A stretch of DNA of 64,000 bases from Aliikangiella marina (GTDB lineage Bacteria; Pseudomonadota; Gammaproteobacteria; Enterobacterales; Kangiellaceae). The position numbers and the translations under genes are program-made. Positions 1 through 10,010 of this stretch are shown here, piece by piece. The notes below the pieces were generated by a model. That model was not told the origin of the DNA and searched no databases. It saw only the letters and a program-made list of their open reading frames with translations. The stretch spans positions 930,001 through 994,000 of the forward strand of contig NZ_VIKR01000001.1 in the NCBI RefSeq assembly GCF_007004765.1, written 5' to 3'. Position 1 is the first letter of the stretch, and each line of letters starts with the position of its first letter.

Positions 1-1260
1 CCACCAATAGTTTTCCTTTGGCAGTCCCATTTCGTCAATACGCGAATCTAAGATATCCAAGCGCTCTTCACGCTGGCTGCCACCGATGATCTCACCAATG
101 CCCGGCGCTAAAACATCCATAGCCGCAACGGTTTTGCCATCGTCATTCATGCGCATATAGAAAGCTTTGATATCTTTCGGATAGTTCATCAAGACAATCG
201 GCTTGCCAACTTTTTCTTCGGCTAAGTAACGTTCATGCTCAGATTGCAGATCAGTACCCCATTCAACCGGGAACTCAAATTTCTTGCCACTGTTTTGCAG
301 AATCTTAACCGCCTCAGTGTAATCCATGCGCTCGAACTCGCTATTCACAACACCCTCTAATCGTTCTATAACTGTCTTATCGATGCGCTGATTAAAGAAG
401 GCTAGATCGTCGCCACGTTCATCGAGCACCGCTTTGAAAATATATTTGAGCATGTCTTCTGCTAGATCAGCATTTTGTGCCAAATCAGCGAATGCGATTT
501 CTGGTTCTACCATCCAGAATTCAGCTAGATGTCGACTAGTATTTGAGTTCTCTGCTCGGAAAGTCGGTCCAAAGGTATACACCTTACTCATCGCTGAGAC
601 ATAAGTTTCAACATTCAGCTGACCTGAAACGGTTAAAAACGCTTCTTTGCCGAAAAAGTCTTGTGAATAGTCGACTTCACCTTTGTCAGTCATCGGCATA
701 TGGGTTTGATCTAAGGTACTGACACGGAACATTTCTCCTGCACCTTCGCAATCACTGGCAGTAATTAAAGGCGTGTGAATCCAGTAGAATTGACGCTCAT
801 GCATAAAACGATGAATGGCTTGTGCGAGACAGTTTTGCACCCGAGTGACTGCGCCAATTGCATTGGTTCTAGGACGCAGGTGGGCGACGGTTCTTAAAAA
901 CTCCATCGTGTGGGGTTTTGGCTGAATCGGGTAACTCGCCGGGTCATCTACCAAACCAAGCACTTCAATCGCTGTTGCTTGAACCTCGAACGATTGACCT
1001 TTGCCTTGGCTGGCAACCAATTTGCCTTCGACGGCCATTGAGGCGCCAGTAGTCGCCTGTAGAATTTCAGAATTATAATTATCAAGCTCTGCAGGGGCGA
1101 TTATTTGAATTGGATCAAAGCATGAGCCGTCGTGCAAATTAATGAACGAAAAGCCAGCTTTAGAGTCTTTGCGGGTTCTCACCCAGCCTTTGACGGTGAC
1201 GGTTGTGTCAGCGTCCACTTTACCTGCAAGTAGGTCGGAAATAGACCAGTGCTTACTCAT
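1..1260 (-). CDS. asnS: Asparaginyl-tRNA synthetase (3' end outside window)
   Basis: Class II aminoacyl-tRNA synthetase charging tRNA-Asn in the cytoplasm. Reading from the ATG at 1258-1260 gives 420 residues open to the window edge. The N-terminal OB-fold anticodon-binding domain ([31 protein letters not shown]) is followed by the catalytic core with the class II motif-2-type stretch around [15 protein letters not shown] and the later [10 protein letters not shown] block. The family is about 466 residues, so roughly 45 C-terminal residues including motif 3 lie beyond position 1. Identity is certain from length and motifs. Confidence 0.96.
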   Translation of the reverse strand, partial: MSKHWSISDLLAGKVDADTTVTVKGWVRTRKDSKAGFSFINLHDGSCFDPIQIIAPAELDNYNSEILQATTGASMAVEGKLVASQGKGQSFEVQATAIEVLGLVDDPASYPIQPKPHTMEFLRTVAHLRPRTNAIGAVTRVQNCLAQAIHRFMHERQFYWIHTPLITASDCEGAGEMFRVSTLDQTHMPMTDKGEVDYSQDFFGKEAFLTVSGQLNVETYVSAMSKVYTFGPTFRAENSNTSRHLAEFWMVEPEIAFADLAQNADLAEDMLKYIFKAVLDERGDDLAFFNQRIDKTVIERLEGVVNSEFERMDYTEAVKILQNSGKKFEFPVEWGTDLQSEHERYLAEEKVGKPIVLMNYPKDIKAFYMRMNDDGKTVAAMDVLAPGIGEIIGGSQREERLDILDSRIDEMGLPKENYWW

Positions 1261-1506
1261 TGTGTTACTCCATTTTGGTTTTCTTGAGCTGATAATTTTC
1301 AGGACGGCAATCTTAACCCTGAATAAGCCTGAACTCCAGCTTAAATCAGCCGAAACAAGCGGAATGAGGGCTTTGCCATACGAATCCCAGTAATCTGGGG
1401 GAGTTATATAAGTAAACTTTATATGGAGATGCTGAAAAACAATTTAAAGTCCTGATGATTTTGGCTTAAACTGCGGCCCAAATACCGAGAAATTTAGAGC
1501 ATCGTT

Positions 1507-1977
1507 TTGAGTAATAAAACAGACTTTTATCAATCGTTGGACAAGCAATTAGCTGCGTTGTTAACTGGGAATCGCAATGCGATTACTAATCTGAGTCAGT
1601 TTAGTGCGTTTTTAAATATGCACCTTGAGGATATTAACTGGGCGGGATTTTATTTAAACCAGCAGGATGAGGAATTATTACTCGGTCCATTCCAGGGAAA
1701 AGTTGCCTGTACCAATATTCCCTTCGGTAAAGGTGTCTGTGGAACTTCCGCCAGCGAACGGGCAACCCTTGTGGTTGAAGATGTTGATCAATTTGATGGA
1801 CATATTGCGTGCGATGCAGCGTCACGTTCAGAGGTCGTTTGTCCGATAGTGGTCGAAGAGCGATTAATAGGTGTACTAGATATTGACAGCCCCAGCCTCA
1901 AACGTTTCGATAATGAAGACGCAAAAGGCTTAGAAAAATTAGTAGACACTTTGATTACTGCCACCGATTTCGATTAA
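1507..1977 (+). CDS. msrC: Free methionine-(R)-sulfoxide reductase, GAF domain
   Basis: A single 156-residue GAF domain. It reduces free L-methionine-R-sulfoxide in the cytoplasm, with the thiols recycled by thioredoxin-type donors. Cysteines at 68, 78 and 102 have the 10- and 24-residue spacing of the three redox cysteines of characterised fRMsr enzymes (84, 94, 118 in E. coli); a fourth lies at 112. The NWAGFYL and GKGVCGTSA motifs are typical. The start is TTG at 1507; no ATG is available in frame before conserved sequence and no strong Shine-Dalgarno is seen. The gene stands alone, convergent with kynA. Confidence 0.9.
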   Translation: MSNKTDFYQSLDKQLAALLTGNRNAITNLSQFSAFLNMHLEDINWAGFYLNQQDEELLLGPFQGKVACTNIPFGKGVCGTSASERATLVVEDVDQFDGHIACDAASRSEVVCPIVVEERLIGVLDIDSPSLKRFDNEDAKGLEKLVDTLITATDFD

Positions 1978-1982
1978 TAGAT

Positions 1983-2003
1983 AGGTTGGCTAGAAGCCAA
2001 CCT
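1983..2003. terminator. Perfect hairpin between convergent msrC and kynA
   Basis: A 9-bp perfect stem (AGGTTGGCT / AGCCAACCT) with a 3-nt loop lies 6 bases after the msrC stop. No clear T-run follows on either strand, so a role in termination is plausible but not shown. Confidence 0.4.
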
Positions 2004-2031
2004 AAGCCTAGCACCTAGCACTTAGTACTTA
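2001..2031. repeat. Short heptamer repeat (CTAGCAC type)
   Basis: About four degenerate 7-bp units (cctaagc, ctagcac, ctagcac, ttagtac) lie between msrC and kynA. The same 7-bp period and CTA/TTA core occur in the larger arrays at 41155-41315 and 41785-41823, so this looks like a small member of the same repeat class. Confidence 0.6.
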
Positions 2032-2042
2032 ATTTATAGCTC

Positions 2043-3143
2043 TTACTCTGATCTCAACCCCATCGCTTTTTTCAGCGACTCGGGTAAAGCGGGTAATGAA
2101 GAACGCGGGATTAAGAAGGTTGATAAATTAAACAGGTCTTTAAAAAAACGGTTATTTTGGGTCGTTTGACGCAGATAATCGTGGCCTGAACTTCCGCCGG
2201 TGCCGATTTTTGTTCCGAGCATGCGATGGACCATTACCGTATGTCGATAGCGCCATTGGGTAAACTCTTCGTCAATGTCGATTAATTTTTCCAACAATAG
2301 GTACGGCTGTTGAAACGCGGGCTCATCTCGATAAAGGTTGATAAAAATGGCGCCCATCAGGGCTTTTTGACTCATTCTAAATTGCCCATCTTTAGTCAGG
2401 TGGTCAAAGGTTTCGTTATCAAACACTGCTTCAAAAGTTTGTTTGGTTTTCTCTAAGTCTTTCTTTTGAAATTCGCGGTCTTTCTCTGATAAATATTCAA
2501 CACCTTCAATGATCTCGAGATCATGTTGCAGCATTTCCGATACAGCAGTTTTATAGGCTTCAACAAATGAAAAGTTTGCTTGATCGAGGAAGGGCATTCT
2601 CTCTAACCATTCCTGAAGCCGGTCAAATAAACTGGGCTGTCCTTCTAAGTTCATCAAATGTTCGCGATCTTGGTCGTTGAGCCGGTTATAGAATGACTTT
2701 TTATCAAAGTTAATTCGATACTCCATTTTTAGGCCGAGCAAGATTTCAATCTCTTTAAACTGAATACTTTGAAAGCCACTCGCAGGCACTAAATAATCTC
2801 GAAAGTCCAGAAAGTCGAGCGGGGTCATGGTTTCCAATATACCGATCTGTTGGTTGAGGAGCTTTTGGATCTCGTTGATCCGGTTTAACCGCTGAATTAT
2901 TTTTCCATAATTATTGGCATCAAGATTCGGTTGATGAAAGGCGCTGAGGACAGAATTTAGCTCGTGGAGTATTTGTTTAAACCAAAGCTCATAAGCTTGA
3001 TGAACGATAATAAACAACATTTCGTCATGCGCTTCATGCGCTTGGTATTGGCCGCTAACAGGGTGTTGACTGTCAAGGAACTTATCGAGTTGTAGGTATT
3101 CACCATAGTAACAGGGCGATGTGTTTTTCTGCATAGCGCACAT
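2043..3143 (-). CDS. kynA: Tryptophan 2,3-dioxygenase
   Basis: Haem enzyme opening the indole ring of L-tryptophan to N-formylkynurenine, the first step of kynurenine-route tryptophan degradation. The 366-residue length is somewhat above the roughly 280-300 residues of short bacterial forms. The N-terminal signature YGEYLQLDKFL and HDEMLFIIVHQAYELWFKQ are diagnostic. The C-terminal YRHTVMVHRMLGTK block carries the haem-proximal histidine region, and GTGGSSGHDYLR closes the active site. The start at 3143 is chosen because AAGGATC lies upstream; Met4 is an alternative. No kynB/kynU neighbours are present. Confidence 0.95.
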   Translation of the reverse strand: MCAMQKNTSPCYYGEYLQLDKFLDSQHPVSGQYQAHEAHDEMLFIIVHQAYELWFKQILHELNSVLSAFHQPNLDANNYGKIIQRLNRINEIQKLLNQQIGILETMTPLDFLDFRDYLVPASGFQSIQFKEIEILLGLKMEYRINFDKKSFYNRLNDQDREHLMNLEGQPSLFDRLQEWLERMPFLDQANFSFVEAYKTAVSEMLQHDLEIIEGVEYLSEKDREFQKKDLEKTKQTFEAVFDNETFDHLTKDGQFRMSQKALMGAIFINLYRDEPAFQQPYLLLEKLIDIDEEFTQWRYRHTVMVHRMLGTKIGTGGSSGHDYLRQTTQNNRFFKDLFNLSTFLIPRSSLPALPESLKKAMGLRSE

Positions 3144-3644
3144 ATTGTTCGGATCCTTAGATTGGCAAGATGATGCATTTGTTATACAAACTTCAAATTT
3201 GAAGGCATTCTAACACCCTTATAATCCTGCCTCTAGTAGCCAAAAGCAGTTACTTTAGCATTTGCTGATAAACCTTAAGCGGTCATTAAACCGTCAATTA
3301 TTCAATGAAAAATGAGTACTACTTAAAAAATATAGCAATTATCAATATTGGGGTGTTTCAGCCAGTGAATTGCAGGTTATAATGGTAGTCGTTTATTATG
3401 GAAGACGAAATTCTTAATTAGGTTACTTGTTAGTAGATTCCGGTTTTGTGTTTTGCACGTCGGAAATCGTACCATGGAATGTCATTAACGGAATTAGGTA
3501 AGCTGGATCTAATCGTTAGCAATAACCTATAAATAAACAATAGTTTAAAAACAAAAGTTAGAATGTAGTTTCGTAGTTGACTGGCTATTGAAGACAGTGA
3601 CTTGATAGCAGTTTCTATTAAGAACAGAATAACAAGGAAAAGGA
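3144..3644. other. Intergenic region, divergent kynA / ATPase
   Basis: About 500 bases between divergent genes. It is A+T-rich and must hold both promoters, but I could not assign a confident -35/-10 pair. No RNA gene, repeat or credible small ORF was recognised. Confidence 0.5.
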
Positions 3645-4658
3645 ATGTACGAATCATATTACAAGCTTTCAGGGAAGCCTTTCCAATTAGCCCCGGACCC
3701 ATTTTTCTTTTTCGGTAGTAGCACCCATAAACGAGCACTGGCTTATCTAAAATACGGTTTATCCCAAGGAGAAGGATTCATCGTAGTAACCGGTGATGTT
3801 GGAACCGGTAAAAGTACCTTGGTTCGTACTTTGTTTGGCTCTTTAGAGGGTAAAGACGATGTGGTTGCCGCTGAATTAGTTAATACTCAGTTGGATTCTA
3901 CTGAAATTTTAAGAATGGTTGCAGCGACTTTTGGGCTCGCTCACAAAGAGAACGAAAAGTCGTCAATTCTTAAAAATCTCGAAAACTTTTTCATCGCTCG
4001 CTGTAAAGAAGGTAAGCGGTGTATGCTGGTTATCGATGAAGCACAAAATTTACCTTTTGATACGATAGAAGAGTTGCGGATGTTGTCAAACCTCTATCAT
4101 GACGGTAAAACGCTTTTACAAATCTTCTTGTTAGGACAGTCCGAATTCCGAGAGCACTTGCGAGATCCGGCGCTAGAGCAAGTCCGTCAGCGAGTTACGG
4201 CCTCTTATCATTTGGCGCATTTAGATGTTGAGGAAACCCAGGCATATATTGAGCATCGATTGAGAAAAGTCGACTGGGATAATCATCCGAGCTTTACAGC
4301 TGAATCGTTTCAATTGATTTACGATTACACTGAAGGCGTTCCGCGCCGCATTAACACCACATGCGATAGGTTATTACTTTACGGATTTCTTGAAGAAAAA
4401 GAGCGAATTGATGGTGAAATTGTCAAAATCGTTACTGCAGAAATCACCCAGGAAAATGACGCGGGTAAAGAAGCTGCGGCAAAATCAAAAGTGCCATTAA
4501 AAGTTGTCGAAACGCAATTGCCTTCAGATGCGTCTGCAATGGATATCCGTATTCATCAATTAGAAAAAGAGATGCAAGAACTAAAAGACAAATTTCGTAA
4601 AGAGCGAGAGTTTATGCGGAAAATCGTTCAGATATCGTTAAACTTCGATGATGATTAG
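3645..4658 (+). CDS. ExeA/PEP-CTERM-locus type AAA ATPase
   Basis: A 337-residue P-loop ATPase of the GspA/ExeA-MshM superfamily. The N-terminus (YYKLSGKPFQLAPDPFFFFGSSTHKRALAYLKYGLSQGEGF) closely resembles the ATPase of PEP-CTERM/exosortase and exopolysaccharide loci. The Walker A is GDVGTGKST (about residues 50-58), Walker B CMLVIDEAQNLP (about 126-137), and a sensor/lid region ends in EGVPRRINTTCDRLL. The C-terminus (about 300-330) is a charged coiled coil. The ATG at 3645 follows AAGGAAAAGGA. No exosortase, EPS or type II secretion genes are adjacent, so partner and function are unknown. Confidence 0.8.
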   Translation: MYESYYKLSGKPFQLAPDPFFFFGSSTHKRALAYLKYGLSQGEGFIVVTGDVGTGKSTLVRTLFGSLEGKDDVVAAELVNTQLDSTEILRMVAATFGLAHKENEKSSILKNLENFFIARCKEGKRCMLVIDEAQNLPFDTIEELRMLSNLYHDGKTLLQIFLLGQSEFREHLRDPALEQVRQRVTASYHLAHLDVEETQAYIEHRLRKVDWDNHPSFTAESFQLIYDYTEGVPRRINTTCDRLLLYGFLEEKERIDGEIVKIVTAEITQENDAGKEAAAKSKVPLKVVETQLPSDASAMDIRIHQLEKEMQELKDKFRKEREFMRKIVQISLNFDDD

Positions 4659-4705
4659 CGACGAGTCCGAAATCAAATCAGGCTCAAGTTAACCAAAGCT
4701 TCAAC

Positions 4706-4734
4706 AAAAAAGGCGCATTCAATGCGCCTTTTTT
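4706..4734. terminator. Bidirectional rho-independent terminator
   Basis: A perfect 14-bp inverted repeat (AAAAAAGGCGCATT / AATGCGCCTTTTTT) with a one-base centre, flanked by A- and T-runs. It sits between the convergent ATPase and gltA genes and serves either direction. Confidence 0.92.
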
Positions 4735-4757
4735 CGTTATCCATCTAAGCGTTGTGA

Positions 4758-6047
4758 TCAACGTTGCTCAATTGGCTTAACCGGACGCTCACTTTCGCCA
4801 GTGTATAGCTGACGTGGACGACCAATTTTTTGCGTTGGCTCGGCAATCATTTCAGACCATTGCGCGACCCAGCCGACAGTTCTTGCTAGCGCAAAAATAA
4901 CCGTAAACATATTAGTCGGTATACCGATCGCTTGAAGTATGATACCAGAATAGAAATCAACATTTGGATAGAGCTTCTTTTCGACAAAATAAGGGTCTTC
5001 AAGAGCAATTTTCTCAAGCTCCATAGCGACTTTTAAGATAGGGTCATCAGCCTTGCCAGTTGCACTGAGTACTTCATGAGCCGATTCACGCATGACTTTA
5101 GCGCGTGGATCAAAGTTTTTATAAACTCGGTGACCGAAGCCCATTAAACGGAATGGGTCGCTCTTGTCTTTCGCTTTTGAGATGAACTCAGGGATACGGC
5201 TGACGTCGCCGATTTCGTTGAGCATGCGCAAACAAGCTTCATTGGCACCACCATGTGCTGGTCCCCACAAGGATGCGATACCGGCTGCAATACAAGCGAA
5301 CGGGTTAGCACCTGATGAACCGGCTAAACGGACGGTTGAAGTCGAACAGTTTTGTTCATGATCAGCATGCAATGTGAAGATACGATCCATCGCTTTAACG
5401 AGCACCGGATCTGGCTTGTCATCATGAGAAGGCATGCTAAACATTTGATGAAGGAAGTTTTCAGCGTAAGACATCTCATTTCTAGGATATACAAAAGGAT
5501 GCCCCATCGAATAGCGATAACACATCGCCGCGATAGTCGGTACTTTCGCGATGAGTCGAGTCGCACTTCTTTCACGATGTTCCGGGTTATTAATATCTAA
5601 AGAGTCATGGTAGAACGCTGATAGTGCCCCAACAACACCAACCATAATGGCCATGGGGTGAGCGTCTCGTCTGAACCCACGGAAGAAGGTTGCTAATTGC
5701 TCGTGAACCATTGTGTGGTTGTTGATTTTGTCGACAAATTCAGTTTTTTGCGCCGCGTTTGGTAATTCACCGTTTAGTAGAAGGTAAGATACTTCCATGA
5801 AGTCACATTGGTCGGCTAGCTGGTCAATTGGGTACCCGCGGTATAAGAGAATACCCTTGCCACCATCGATATAAGTGATCTTTGATTCGCAGGAAGCGGT
5901 GGACATAAAACCTGGATCGTAGGTAAATACGCCGCTTTTTACGAGTTGTGTTACGTCGATAACATCGTTGCCTTCACTCGGTGAATACATTGGCAAGTCG
6001 AGGTTGTCTCCGCTTGGTAAGGTTAGCTTAGCGGACTTATCCGTCAT
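4758..6047 (-). CDS. gltA: Citrate synthase
   Basis: Condenses oxaloacetate and acetyl-CoA to citrate, the entry step of the TCA cycle. The protein is 429 residues, as in hexameric Gram-negative type II enzymes. Catalytic blocks are visible: [14 protein letters not shown], the [14 protein letters not shown] histidine motif and the [10 protein letters not shown] aspartate motif. The ATG at 6045-6047 ([13 protein letters not shown]) is preferred over an upstream in-frame codon because GGGAG lies 8 bases before it. It is divergent from sdhCDAB, with a strong sigma-70-like promoter upstream. Confidence 0.96.
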   Translation of the reverse strand: MTDKSAKLTLPSGDNLDLPMYSPSEGNDVIDVTQLVKSGVFTYDPGFMSTASCESKITYIDGGKGILLYRGYPIDQLADQCDFMEVSYLLLNGELPNAAQKTEFVDKINNHTMVHEQLATFFRGFRRDAHPMAIMVGVVGALSAFYHDSLDINNPEHRERSATRLIAKVPTIAAMCYRYSMGHPFVYPRNEMSYAENFLHQMFSMPSHDDKPDPVLVKAMDRIFTLHADHEQNCSTSTVRLAGSSGANPFACIAAGIASLWGPAHGGANEACLRMLNEIGDVSRIPEFISKAKDKSDPFRLMGFGHRVYKNFDPRAKVMRESAHEVLSATGKADDPILKVAMELEKIALEDPYFVEKKLYPNVDFYSGIILQAIGIPTNMFTVIFALARTVGWVAQWSEMIAEPTQKIGRPRQLYTGESERPVKPIEQR

Positions 6048-6150
6048 GTTTTTAGCTCCCGTTTGTTTACAAGTTACCTGCAGTTTGTAACGACTTATAC
6101 GCAAAAGCCGTCATTAAAGTTCGTTTTGTTTATTTTTATTAGAGCGCGCT

Positions 6151-6178
6151 ACTATAAGGACTGAAAAATTTTTGTCAA
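6151..6178 (-). promoter_or_regulatory. Sigma-70 promoter of gltA
   Basis: On the minus strand a perfect -35 TTGACA (6173-6178) and a -10 TATAGT (6151-6156) are separated by 16 bp, about 105 bases before the gltA start. Assignment rests on consensus match only. Confidence 0.7.
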
Positions 6179-6257
6179 TTTAAAGTACCTATTGGACACA
6201 TATAACTGAACATAAATTAGGCATCTATGATTTCGGTCATGTTGGGCCTTAATTCAT

Positions 6258-6286
6258 TTGTAATCAGCCGGTTAGCCTTATATAAT
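6258..6286 (+). promoter_or_regulatory. Sigma-70 promoter for sdhCDAB
   Basis: TTGTAA (6258-6263), a 17-bp spacer and TATAAT (6281-6286) read towards sdhC. The implied transcript would have an untranslated leader of about 250 nt before the sdhC GTG. The rest of the gltA-sdhC gap (6287-6544) has no ORF; I recognised no known riboswitch fold in it. Confidence 0.6.
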
Positions 6287-6544
6287 TCGCTCCCGGTGGG
6301 GTTGGCCTTTCAGCGGCAATTTAGAGCCGAGAGCTTCCTGACGCAGCTGAGTTTATAAAAAGCGCTAAAAAGCTGAGTTATACGCAAATGTCGTACTGAT
6401 TATGTACCGATAATGCTTGATATTATAAATAAAGTATAACGCGTAGGGAGCAGCCGACTGATAAAGTTTAGCAGAATCTCAAATATCTGCGTAAAATTAA
6501 GTCAACACTCTTTCAATTTCAGATAACTGAGAAGAATCGGAATC

Positions 6545-6916
6545 GTGAACAAAAATAGACCAGTAAATCTTAATCTGGCGGCATTCAGTTTTCCTGTAAC
6601 TTCGATTTCATCAATCGTACATCGAATTACTGGCGTGCTGCTATTCCTTTCCATTCCATTTTGCCTTTGGGCTCTCGATCAGAGTCTAACGCCAGACGGG
6701 TTCGTCAAAGTCAAAGCCGTGCTTTCAGGTGTATTTGCCAAGATAATTTTGTGGGCGATACTCTCGATGTTGGCTTATCACATCATTGCAGGTGTACGTC
6801 ATTTACTGATGGACGCTGGTATCGGTGAAACCCTTGAGGGCGGACGAGCTGGCGCCTATGCGGTGATCGTTTTAGGTGTAGTCGTAGCAGCTTTAATAGG
6901 AGTATGGATATGGTAG
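6545..6916 (+). CDS. sdhC: Succinate dehydrogenase cytochrome b556 subunit
   Basis: Membrane anchor subunit of complex II, passing electrons from SdhB to ubiquinone. The 123 residues have three transmembrane helices. RPVNLNLAAFSFPVTSISSIVHRITG (residues 5-30) holds the quinone-site Ser/Arg pair, and YHIIAGVRHLLMD carries haem ligand His79, equivalent to E. coli His84. The start is GTG at 6545 with a weak purine-rich leader. The 3' end overlaps sdhD. First gene of the sdhCDAB operon. Confidence 0.95.
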   Translation: MNKNRPVNLNLAAFSFPVTSISSIVHRITGVLLFLSIPFCLWALDQSLTPDGFVKVKAVLSGVFAKIILWAILSMLAYHIIAGVRHLLMDAGIGETLEGGRAGAYAVIVLGVVVAALIGVWIW

Positions 6917-7257
6917 CGTCAGCAACGAGTTTAGGCCGAAGCGGTCTTCACGACTGGATCATCCAGCGAGTAACCGCGGTTGTCTTGGCAGGCTATGTTA
7001 TTTACTTAACTGCGTTTATCGTTTCAGCGGGCGGTTTAACCTTTGCGGTCTGGCAAACACTTTTTGCCCAGCTTTGGTTTAAGATTTTTTCGCTTTTAGC
7101 GGTCGCTTCGCTATGTTTTCACGCCTGGATCGGCATGTGGATCGTAACAACAGACTACATTAAGCCAACCGGTATGAGGATGATTGTTCAAGTGTTAATT
7201 ATTTTAGCCTGTTTCGCGTTCTTAATTTGGGGCGCTCAAATTTTGTGGAGTGTTTAA
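6910..7257 (+). CDS. sdhD: Succinate dehydrogenase membrane anchor subunit
   Basis: Second hydrophobic subunit of complex II, with three membrane helices. The motif FHAWIGMWIVTTDYIKP contains the haem ligand. Starting at the second ATG (6910) places that histidine at residue 71, as in E. coli SdhD, and gives AGGAG at 6898-6902 a normal 7-base spacing; the ATG at 6904 is too close to it. The gene overlaps sdhC by 7 bases, consistent with translational coupling, and its stop abuts the sdhA start. Confidence 0.94.
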   Translation: MVASATSLGRSGLHDWIIQRVTAVVLAGYVIYLTAFIVSAGGLTFAVWQTLFAQLWFKIFSLLAVASLCFHAWIGMWIVTTDYIKPTGMRMIVQVLIILACFAFLIWGAQILWSV

Positions 7258-9021
7258 ATGAGCGTACCAGTATATAACTACGATGCAGTAATCGTTGGTG
7301 GTGGTGGCGCTGGTATGCGTGCCTCACTTCAATTAGCACAATCGGGTCAAAAAGTGGCCCTGATTTCAAAAGTTTTTCCAACTCGCTCGCACACTGTGTC
7401 GGCACAGGGTGGTATTACCGTTGCGTTAGGGAACTCGCACGACGACGATTGGCGCTGGCACATGTACGACACGGTCAAGGGCTCAGATTACATTGGTGAT
7501 CAGGACGCGATTGAATATATGTGTCAAAACGGTCCCGATGCAATTTTAGAACTTGAGCATATGGGATTACCATTTTCTCGCTTCGATAATGGAAAAATCT
7601 ATCAACGTCCTTTTGGCGGACAGTCAAAAGAATTTGGTGGCGAACAAGCCGCGCGAACCGCTGCTGCTGCGGACAGAACAGGACACGCGTTATTACATAC
7701 GCTTTACCAGCAAAACTTAGCTGCCAAGACTCAGTTCTTCAACGAATGGTATGCCTTAGATCTTATCATGAATGATCAAGGCCAGTGTTGCGGTGTCGTC
7801 GCAATGTCAATCGAGTCAGGCGAAGTCGCTTTGTTTAAGTCGCGAGTGACTGTTTTTGCGACTGGTGGTGCGGGGCGCATTTACGCGTCAACGACTAACG
7901 CATTGATCAACTCAGGCGACGGAGTTGGTATGGGCGTTCGTGCTGGATTACCACTTCAAGATATGGAGATGTGGCAATTCCATCCAACGGGTATTTATGG
8001 TGCAGGAACGCTGGTAACTGAGGGTTGCCGAGGTGAGGGTGGATACTTAATCAACAAAGACGGCGAACGTTTCATGGAACGTTACGCACCAAATGCCAAG
8101 GATTTGGCTGGTCGAGACGTTGTTGCACGCTCAATGACGAAGGAAATTCTCGAAGGTCGAGGCTGTGGACCAAACGGTGACCACGTCATGTTGAAGCTTG
8201 ACCACTTAGGAGCAGAAACGCTTAACGCGAAGTTACCTGGGGTTTGTGAGTTGTCTAAAACCTTTGCTCACGTTGACCCGGTTGATGCACCAATTCCAGT
8301 GGTACCGACTTGTCACTACATGATGGGCGGACTACCAACCAATAAATATGGACAAGTAATTGGCAAACGTGCGGGACAAGATGAATATATCGTCGATGGC
8401 TTGTATGCTGTAGGTGAGATAGCGTGTGTGTCAGTTCATGGGGCAAATCGCCTTGGCGGAAACTCGCTGCTTGACTTGGTTGTCTTTGGTCGCGCCGCTG
8501 GAATGCACTTAGAAAAAGCGCTTAAAGAAGGGATGCCGCAAAGCGAATACACTCCAGAAAACGTTGATGAGTCGATGGCTCGCTACAATCGCTGGGAAGC
8601 AAGCGAGAAGGGTGAAGACCCGGTTGCGATTAAAGCAGACATGCAACGAATCATGCAGAATTGCTTCGGAGTATTTAGAACCGGTGAGTTAATGGAAAAA
8701 GGCATGGTTGAGTTAGACGAAGTCGCTGAACGTTTAAAGAATGCGACTTTGGCTGATAAATCAAAAGCCTTTAACACCGCTCGTGTCGAGTGTTTAGAGC
8801 TAGAAAACTTAATGGCGACTGCTCGCGCAACGGCAAAAGCAGCGAATTTCAGAACTGAGAGTCGTGGGGCTCACAGTCGAGAAGATTATCTGGATCGAGA
8901 TGACCAAAACTGGTTGGTTCATTCACTCTATTATCCTGAAACTGACGAGATGGATAAGCGTGATGTCAACATGACGCCAGAAACGGTTGAAGCTTTCCCG
9001 CCAAAAGAAAGAACTTACTAG
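7258..9021 (+). CDS. sdhA: Succinate dehydrogenase flavoprotein subunit
   Basis: Catalytic subunit oxidising succinate to fumarate on the cytoplasmic face. The 587-residue length is typical. The N-terminal Rossmann motif is [21 protein letters not shown] places the covalent FAD histidine at residue 45, as in E. coli. Substrate-site blocks [30 protein letters not shown] and [16 protein letters not shown] are all intact. The ATG follows the sdhD stop directly with GGAG just upstream. Confidence 0.98.
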   Translation: MSVPVYNYDAVIVGGGGAGMRASLQLAQSGQKVALISKVFPTRSHTVSAQGGITVALGNSHDDDWRWHMYDTVKGSDYIGDQDAIEYMCQNGPDAILELEHMGLPFSRFDNGKIYQRPFGGQSKEFGGEQAARTAAAADRTGHALLHTLYQQNLAAKTQFFNEWYALDLIMNDQGQCCGVVAMSIESGEVALFKSRVTVFATGGAGRIYASTTNALINSGDGVGMGVRAGLPLQDMEMWQFHPTGIYGAGTLVTEGCRGEGGYLINKDGERFMERYAPNAKDLAGRDVVARSMTKEILEGRGCGPNGDHVMLKLDHLGAETLNAKLPGVCELSKTFAHVDPVDAPIPVVPTCHYMMGGLPTNKYGQVIGKRAGQDEYIVDGLYAVGEIACVSVHGANRLGGNSLLDLVVFGRAAGMHLEKALKEGMPQSEYTPENVDESMARYNRWEASEKGEDPVAIKADMQRIMQNCFGVFRTGELMEKGMVELDEVAERLKNATLADKSKAFNTARVECLELENLMATARATAKAANFRTESRGAHSREDYLDRDDQNWLVHSLYYPETDEMDKRDVNMTPETVEAFPPKERTY

Positions 9022-9032
9022 GGTAGTAAAAG

Positions 9033-9740
9033 ATGAAGATTAAATTTTCGATATATCGATACAATCCTGAAACCGATAAGAAGCCTCGCATGCAAGATTA
9101 CGATCTTGAAGTAGAGGAAGGTTCAGACATGATGGTTCTCGAGGCTTTAATTAAGCTTAAGGAGCAGGATCCAACCCTGACTTTCCGTCGTAGTTGTCGT
9201 GAGGGAGTCTGCGGATCTGATGGCGTAAACATGAATGGTAAAAACGGCCTAGCTTGTATTACACCATTGTCTGCTGTTAAGGGGAGTAAAATCACCATCC
9301 GTCCGTTACCTGGTTTACCAGTTATCCGCGACCTAGTGGTCGATATGGCGCAGTTCTATCGTCAATATGAAAAGGTACGTCCTTACTTGATCAATAATGA
9401 AGAGCCGCCTGCGCGAGAAAGACTGCAGTCGCCAGAAGATCGAGCGAAATTAGATGGACTTTACGAGTGTATCCTGTGTGCCTGTTGTAGCACGGCTTGT
9501 CCTTCATTCTGGTGGAACCCAGACAAATTTGTCGGTCCATCGGGTCTATTGCAAGCCTATCGCTTCTTGATTGATAGCCGAGATACCGAGACCGATTCAA
9601 GACTGTCTGATTTAGATGATGCTTACAGTGTGTTCCGCTGCCGCGGAATTATGAACTGTGTTAGTGTTTGTCCGAAAGGACTAAACCCAACACAAGCGAT
9701 TGGTCATATTCGCTCGATGCTATTGCAAAAGGGTGTTTAG
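9033..9740 (+). CDS. sdhB: Succinate dehydrogenase iron-sulfur subunit
   Basis: Electron-transfer subunit of complex II, 235 residues. The N-terminal [2Fe-2S] domain has CREGVCGSDGVNMNGKNGLAC. The C-terminal domain has CILCACCSTACP and CRGIMNCVSVCPKGLNP for the [4Fe-4S] and [3Fe-4S] clusters. An 11-base gap from sdhA and the hairpin after its stop mark it as the last gene of the sdh operon. Confidence 0.98.
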   Translation: MKIKFSIYRYNPETDKKPRMQDYDLEVEEGSDMMVLEALIKLKEQDPTLTFRRSCREGVCGSDGVNMNGKNGLACITPLSAVKGSKITIRPLPGLPVIRDLVVDMAQFYRQYEKVRPYLINNEEPPARERLQSPEDRAKLDGLYECILCACCSTACPSFWWNPDKFVGPSGLLQAYRFLIDSRDTETDSRLSDLDDAYSVFRCRGIMNCVSVCPKGLNPTQAIGHIRSMLLQKGV

Positions 9741-9790
9741 ACAGCAAAAATTCAAAAATAGTCTATTATTGAAACATATAAATCGTAACA

Positions 9791-9824
9791 ACAGCTTTTA
9801 ACGATAAGTTAAGAGCTGTTTTTC
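9791..9824 (+). terminator. Terminator after sdhB
   Basis: A 10-bp stem with one G-T type mismatch (ACAGCTTTTA / TAAGAGCTGT), a 9-nt loop and a T-run. It separates the sdh and suc transcripts. The following stretch to 10010 holds a TATAAT at 9924-9929 that may belong to a sucCD promoter, but I found no good -35 partner. Confidence 0.75.
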
Positions 9825-10010
9825 GTTGGGGCGACGAAACAGTAATGTTCTTCAGGGAGACTTTTTGGTTATCAATTCGTCTAAACCGCCCGTTGAATGC
9901 TAGAAAACCAATGGTTTACATTCTATAATACGCGCGTTTTTTGGCGGGTCTCGACACAACCCCGGCAAAGCTCTATTAACTTTTAAATTAACCTAAGTGG
10001 AAAATTAATC

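Noticed and set aside
3430-3738. 102-residue minus-strand frame overlapping the ATPase start
   Set aside because: It overlaps the well-supported ATPase gene, has no ribosome binding site and no family resemblance.
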